Shown here: positions 6,208 through 7,709 of the stretch, piece by piece
How positions within the stretch are numbered: the stretch's first letter is position 1
Layout of the letters: each line of letters opens with the position of its first letter
Source: Flavipsychrobacter stenotrophus
GTDB taxonomy: Bacteria > Bacteroidota > Bacteroidia > Chitinophagales > Chitinophagaceae
Assembly: GCA_947379685.1 (NCBI GenBank)
Contig: CANCOG010000230.1
Span: 1-7,709, forward strand
Reading direction: 5' to 3'
DNA length: 7,709 bases
Notes under the pieces: generated by a model
Told to the model about the DNA's origin: nothing
The model's input: only the letters and a program-made list of their open reading frames with translations
The model's database searches: none
Translations under genes and position numbers: made by a program

Positions 6208-6660
6208 TCAGGTATTATATTCTCCATCCCAGGGTTCCTGAAAAGAAATGACTGATTCAGGTTGCAGGTCAATGCAATCAAATTCCTCATTTTTCATAAG
6301 CCCAAATTCATAACCGTCTAGCATTACGTTGAATAAGAAAACTTCGATGTCACAAAAACTATAGGGCTCCAACTCTGCTAAAAACTCGCGGATCTTTTCT
6401 TCGCCTGCGGAATTTGGAAGGTCGCTAGCATATCCATTATAGAAATAACGGGCATCCAGGAAATTGCCCTTTGCGTCAAATAGGTACCTAATGACATATT
6501 CTCGCCTGAATTCGGCCCACTTTCCCGAGCCCCTCTCTTCAACTGGCTTTTCATAAACAAAGGTTTGATAAACCCAGAACTGATGACCATTTGCACATTT
6601 GCCGATATATTCGGTGTGGTAGTCCTCCATTCTCGCTATTGGTATTTTGTCAGGTAGCAT
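6208..6660 (-). CDS. Small acidic protein of unknown function
   Basis: This is a 150-residue, strongly acidic, aromatic-rich cytoplasmic protein without a signal peptide or membrane segment. It looks like an intact globular domain. A strand-rich start contains GKCANGHQFWVYQTF (20-34), then REYVIRYLFDAKGNFLDARYFYNG (53-76), a helix around 86-97 and SFCDIEVFLFNVMLDGYEFGL (101-121). It closes with EPWDGEYNT (142-150). I believe similar uncharacterised proteins occur in Bacteroidota, but I cannot name a family. Its size and acidity would suit an immunity-type protein, although no toxin gene is adjacent. The start at 6660 lies 19 bases after the dipeptidase stop, behind an A-rich leader that commonly replaces SD in this phylum. 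An internal ATG at M11 is an alternative start. Probable operon with the dipeptidase gene. Confidence 0.7.
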   Translation of the reverse strand: MLPDKIPIARMEDYHTEYIGKCANGHQFWVYQTFVYEKPVEERGSGKWAEFRREYVIRYLFDAKGNFLDARYFYNGYASDLPNSAGEEKIREFLAELEPYSFCDIEVFLFNVMLDGYEFGLMKNEEFDCIDLQPESVISFQEPWDGEYNT

Positions 6661-6679
6661 AGAATTATTTTTTTTGTTA

Positions 6680-7669
6680 TCAACTCCAAATATTTTTAAT
6701 AAAATTCAGCGCATTTTTATGACTGATCTTCGCTGTTATTTCACCGGAAACCCGCTCTGAGAGCCCCTTGATGATTGATGGGTAACAACCTGCGTCGTGG
6801 TGTTCAGGGAAGAAGAAGGGCATTCTCGATGGGTCGGGGTGGCTCTTGGTATAGAAGTAGTCGGCACCAAAACAGACTGCATCATCCCCACCCAATTTTA
6901 TGCCATAATTTAGATGGTCGTATAGGGCATTGGGGTCATCATTGTTGAGAAATGCTCTTAAAAAATTCACGCCAATCAACCCCTTTCTTTTGATCACTTC
7001 GAGGGCCAGGGCATCGGGCAGATTGCGGGGGTGGTCCCATACCTTTCTGTAGTTGGAATGGCTTGCTATCAGGGGTATATCCAAGTTGCGCTTTGTTATG
7101 TGATCGAGGATGTCATAAGCCAATGGATCGCTGGTGTGTGCGAGGTCCAGTGCTATGCGTCTGCCACTCATATATTCGAGCAAAGCACGCCCGTCATCCT
7201 TCAGGCCAACCTGGGTGGTATTGCCGCCGCCAAACCTGTTTTCCAGATGGTGCGTCATGCCTATGTACAATATTCGTCCGGTGGTTTTGATGATCTCTTC
7301 CAGCTTCGTTAAACCATTTTCCAGTGGCTCATCTTCCTCACAAAATCCTGAAGCGTTTTCGATTGCAGCGACCATCCCGATTTTGGATGAGGTAGTTACA
7401 CCATTCAATGCAGTTGCGTCATTAACCAGGGTTAGCTGGTCGGGATATTCCGACAGAAGGTTTTGAAATATGCGGGCCTGACGAATACCGAGGTCGCTGC
7501 TGCATTTATCGCTAGCATTATAGATAGCCATTACCTGCAACCTTGCATTACCTTCCTCAAGAGCCGGAATAGAGCAGCCAATATCATCGCGCTTAAACGG
7601 GGTTGCTCCTGGTACCCTCACCAGGTAAGAAAGGAGGTCGCAATGGAGGTCGACAATTGGTATGTTCAT
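6680..7669 (-). CDS. Membrane (renal-type) dipeptidase family M19 metalloprotease
   Basis: This 329-residue zinc dipeptidase carries the family M19 ligand set: H9 and D11 in VDLHCD, the bridging E104 in AAIENASGF, H178 in LDLAHTS and H204 in IASHSN. The conserved DHPRNLPD segment supplies R215, and D270 in FGADY corresponds to the catalytic-site aspartate. THHLENRFGGG (139-149) corresponds to the active-site loop after the first half of the barrel. The length is normal for bacterial members. M19 enzymes hydrolyse dipeptides, often including those with a D-residue at the C-terminus. There is no signal peptide, so it should be cytoplasmic and act in peptide salvage. FGADYFYT departs from the more frequent GSDFDG, which may shift substrate range. 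The ATG at 7669 places the HxD motif at the expected distance from the N-terminus. The 40 bases beyond it show no clear promoter. Confidence 0.93.
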   Translation of the reverse strand: MNIPIVDLHCDLLSYLVRVPGATPFKRDDIGCSIPALEEGNARLQVMAIYNASDKCSSDLGIRQARIFQNLLSEYPDQLTLVNDATALNGVTTSSKIGMVAAIENASGFCEEDEPLENGLTKLEEIIKTTGRILYIGMTHHLENRFGGGNTTQVGLKDDGRALLEYMSGRRIALDLAHTSDPLAYDILDHITKRNLDIPLIASHSNYRKVWDHPRNLPDALALEVIKRKGLIGVNFLRAFLNNDDPNALYDHLNYGIKLGGDDAVCFGADYFYTKSHPDPSRMPFFFPEHHDAGCYPSIIKGLSERVSGEITAKISHKNALNFIKNIWS

Positions 7670-7709
7670 GAATCGTGTTTTTGCAGGTTTGATACAGCAA
7701 TTTACTGCT

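Noticed and set aside
7031..7466. Overlapping plus-strand open frames opposite the dipeptidase gene
   Set aside because: The minus strand here has the complete M19 metal-ligand set, so the plus-strand frames are antisense shadows.

Overview
The window looks like chromosomal DNA of a member of the Bacteroidota, plausibly a Chitinophagaceae relative. This is inference from three signs. Gene starts are preceded by A/T-rich leaders rather than Shine-Dalgarno sequences. At least two intergenic regions carry a TAnnTTTG-type promoter box. There are interspersed hairpin repeats of a kind I associate with this phylum. No mobile element, CRISPR array, tRNA or rRNA gene was seen.

Layout. Positions 1-83 hold the tail of a plus-strand gene, followed by a clear intrinsic terminator (114-143). 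Converging on it is a large minus-strand gene (164-2080) for a membrane-anchored SPFH/flotillin-like protein. It has four spaced beta-type repeats before the SPFH region and an alanine-rich 11-residue repeat helix after it. About 800 bases without a gene follow (2081-2876). They contain one copy of a three-hairpin repeat (2658-2743) and end in a near-perfect palindrome overlapping a promoter box. That site controls a plus-strand MarR-GNAT fusion gene (2877-3830). The fusion gene's stop codon abuts the stop of a minus-strand c-type cytochrome lipoprotein (3831-4241).

Upstream of the cytochrome gene is a hairpin-dense, probably non-coding stretch (4242-4778) with a second copy of the three-hairpin repeat (4540-4625). 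The rest is a minus-strand run. In transcription order it is a cytoplasmic M19 (renal-type) dipeptidase, a small acidic protein of unknown function 19 bases downstream, an SRPBCC/START-like protein, and a divergent LPLAT/LpxL-like protein with its own promoter. The first two are probably co-transcribed. The others share orientation but show no clear functional link.

Three things deserve most attention. The SPFH protein has a fourfold repeat of exact internal spacing and resembles a major vault protein. The two hairpin-repeat copies show compensatory base changes. The MarR-GNAT gene appears to have an autoregulatory operator. I did not find a multi-gene system that I would call new.
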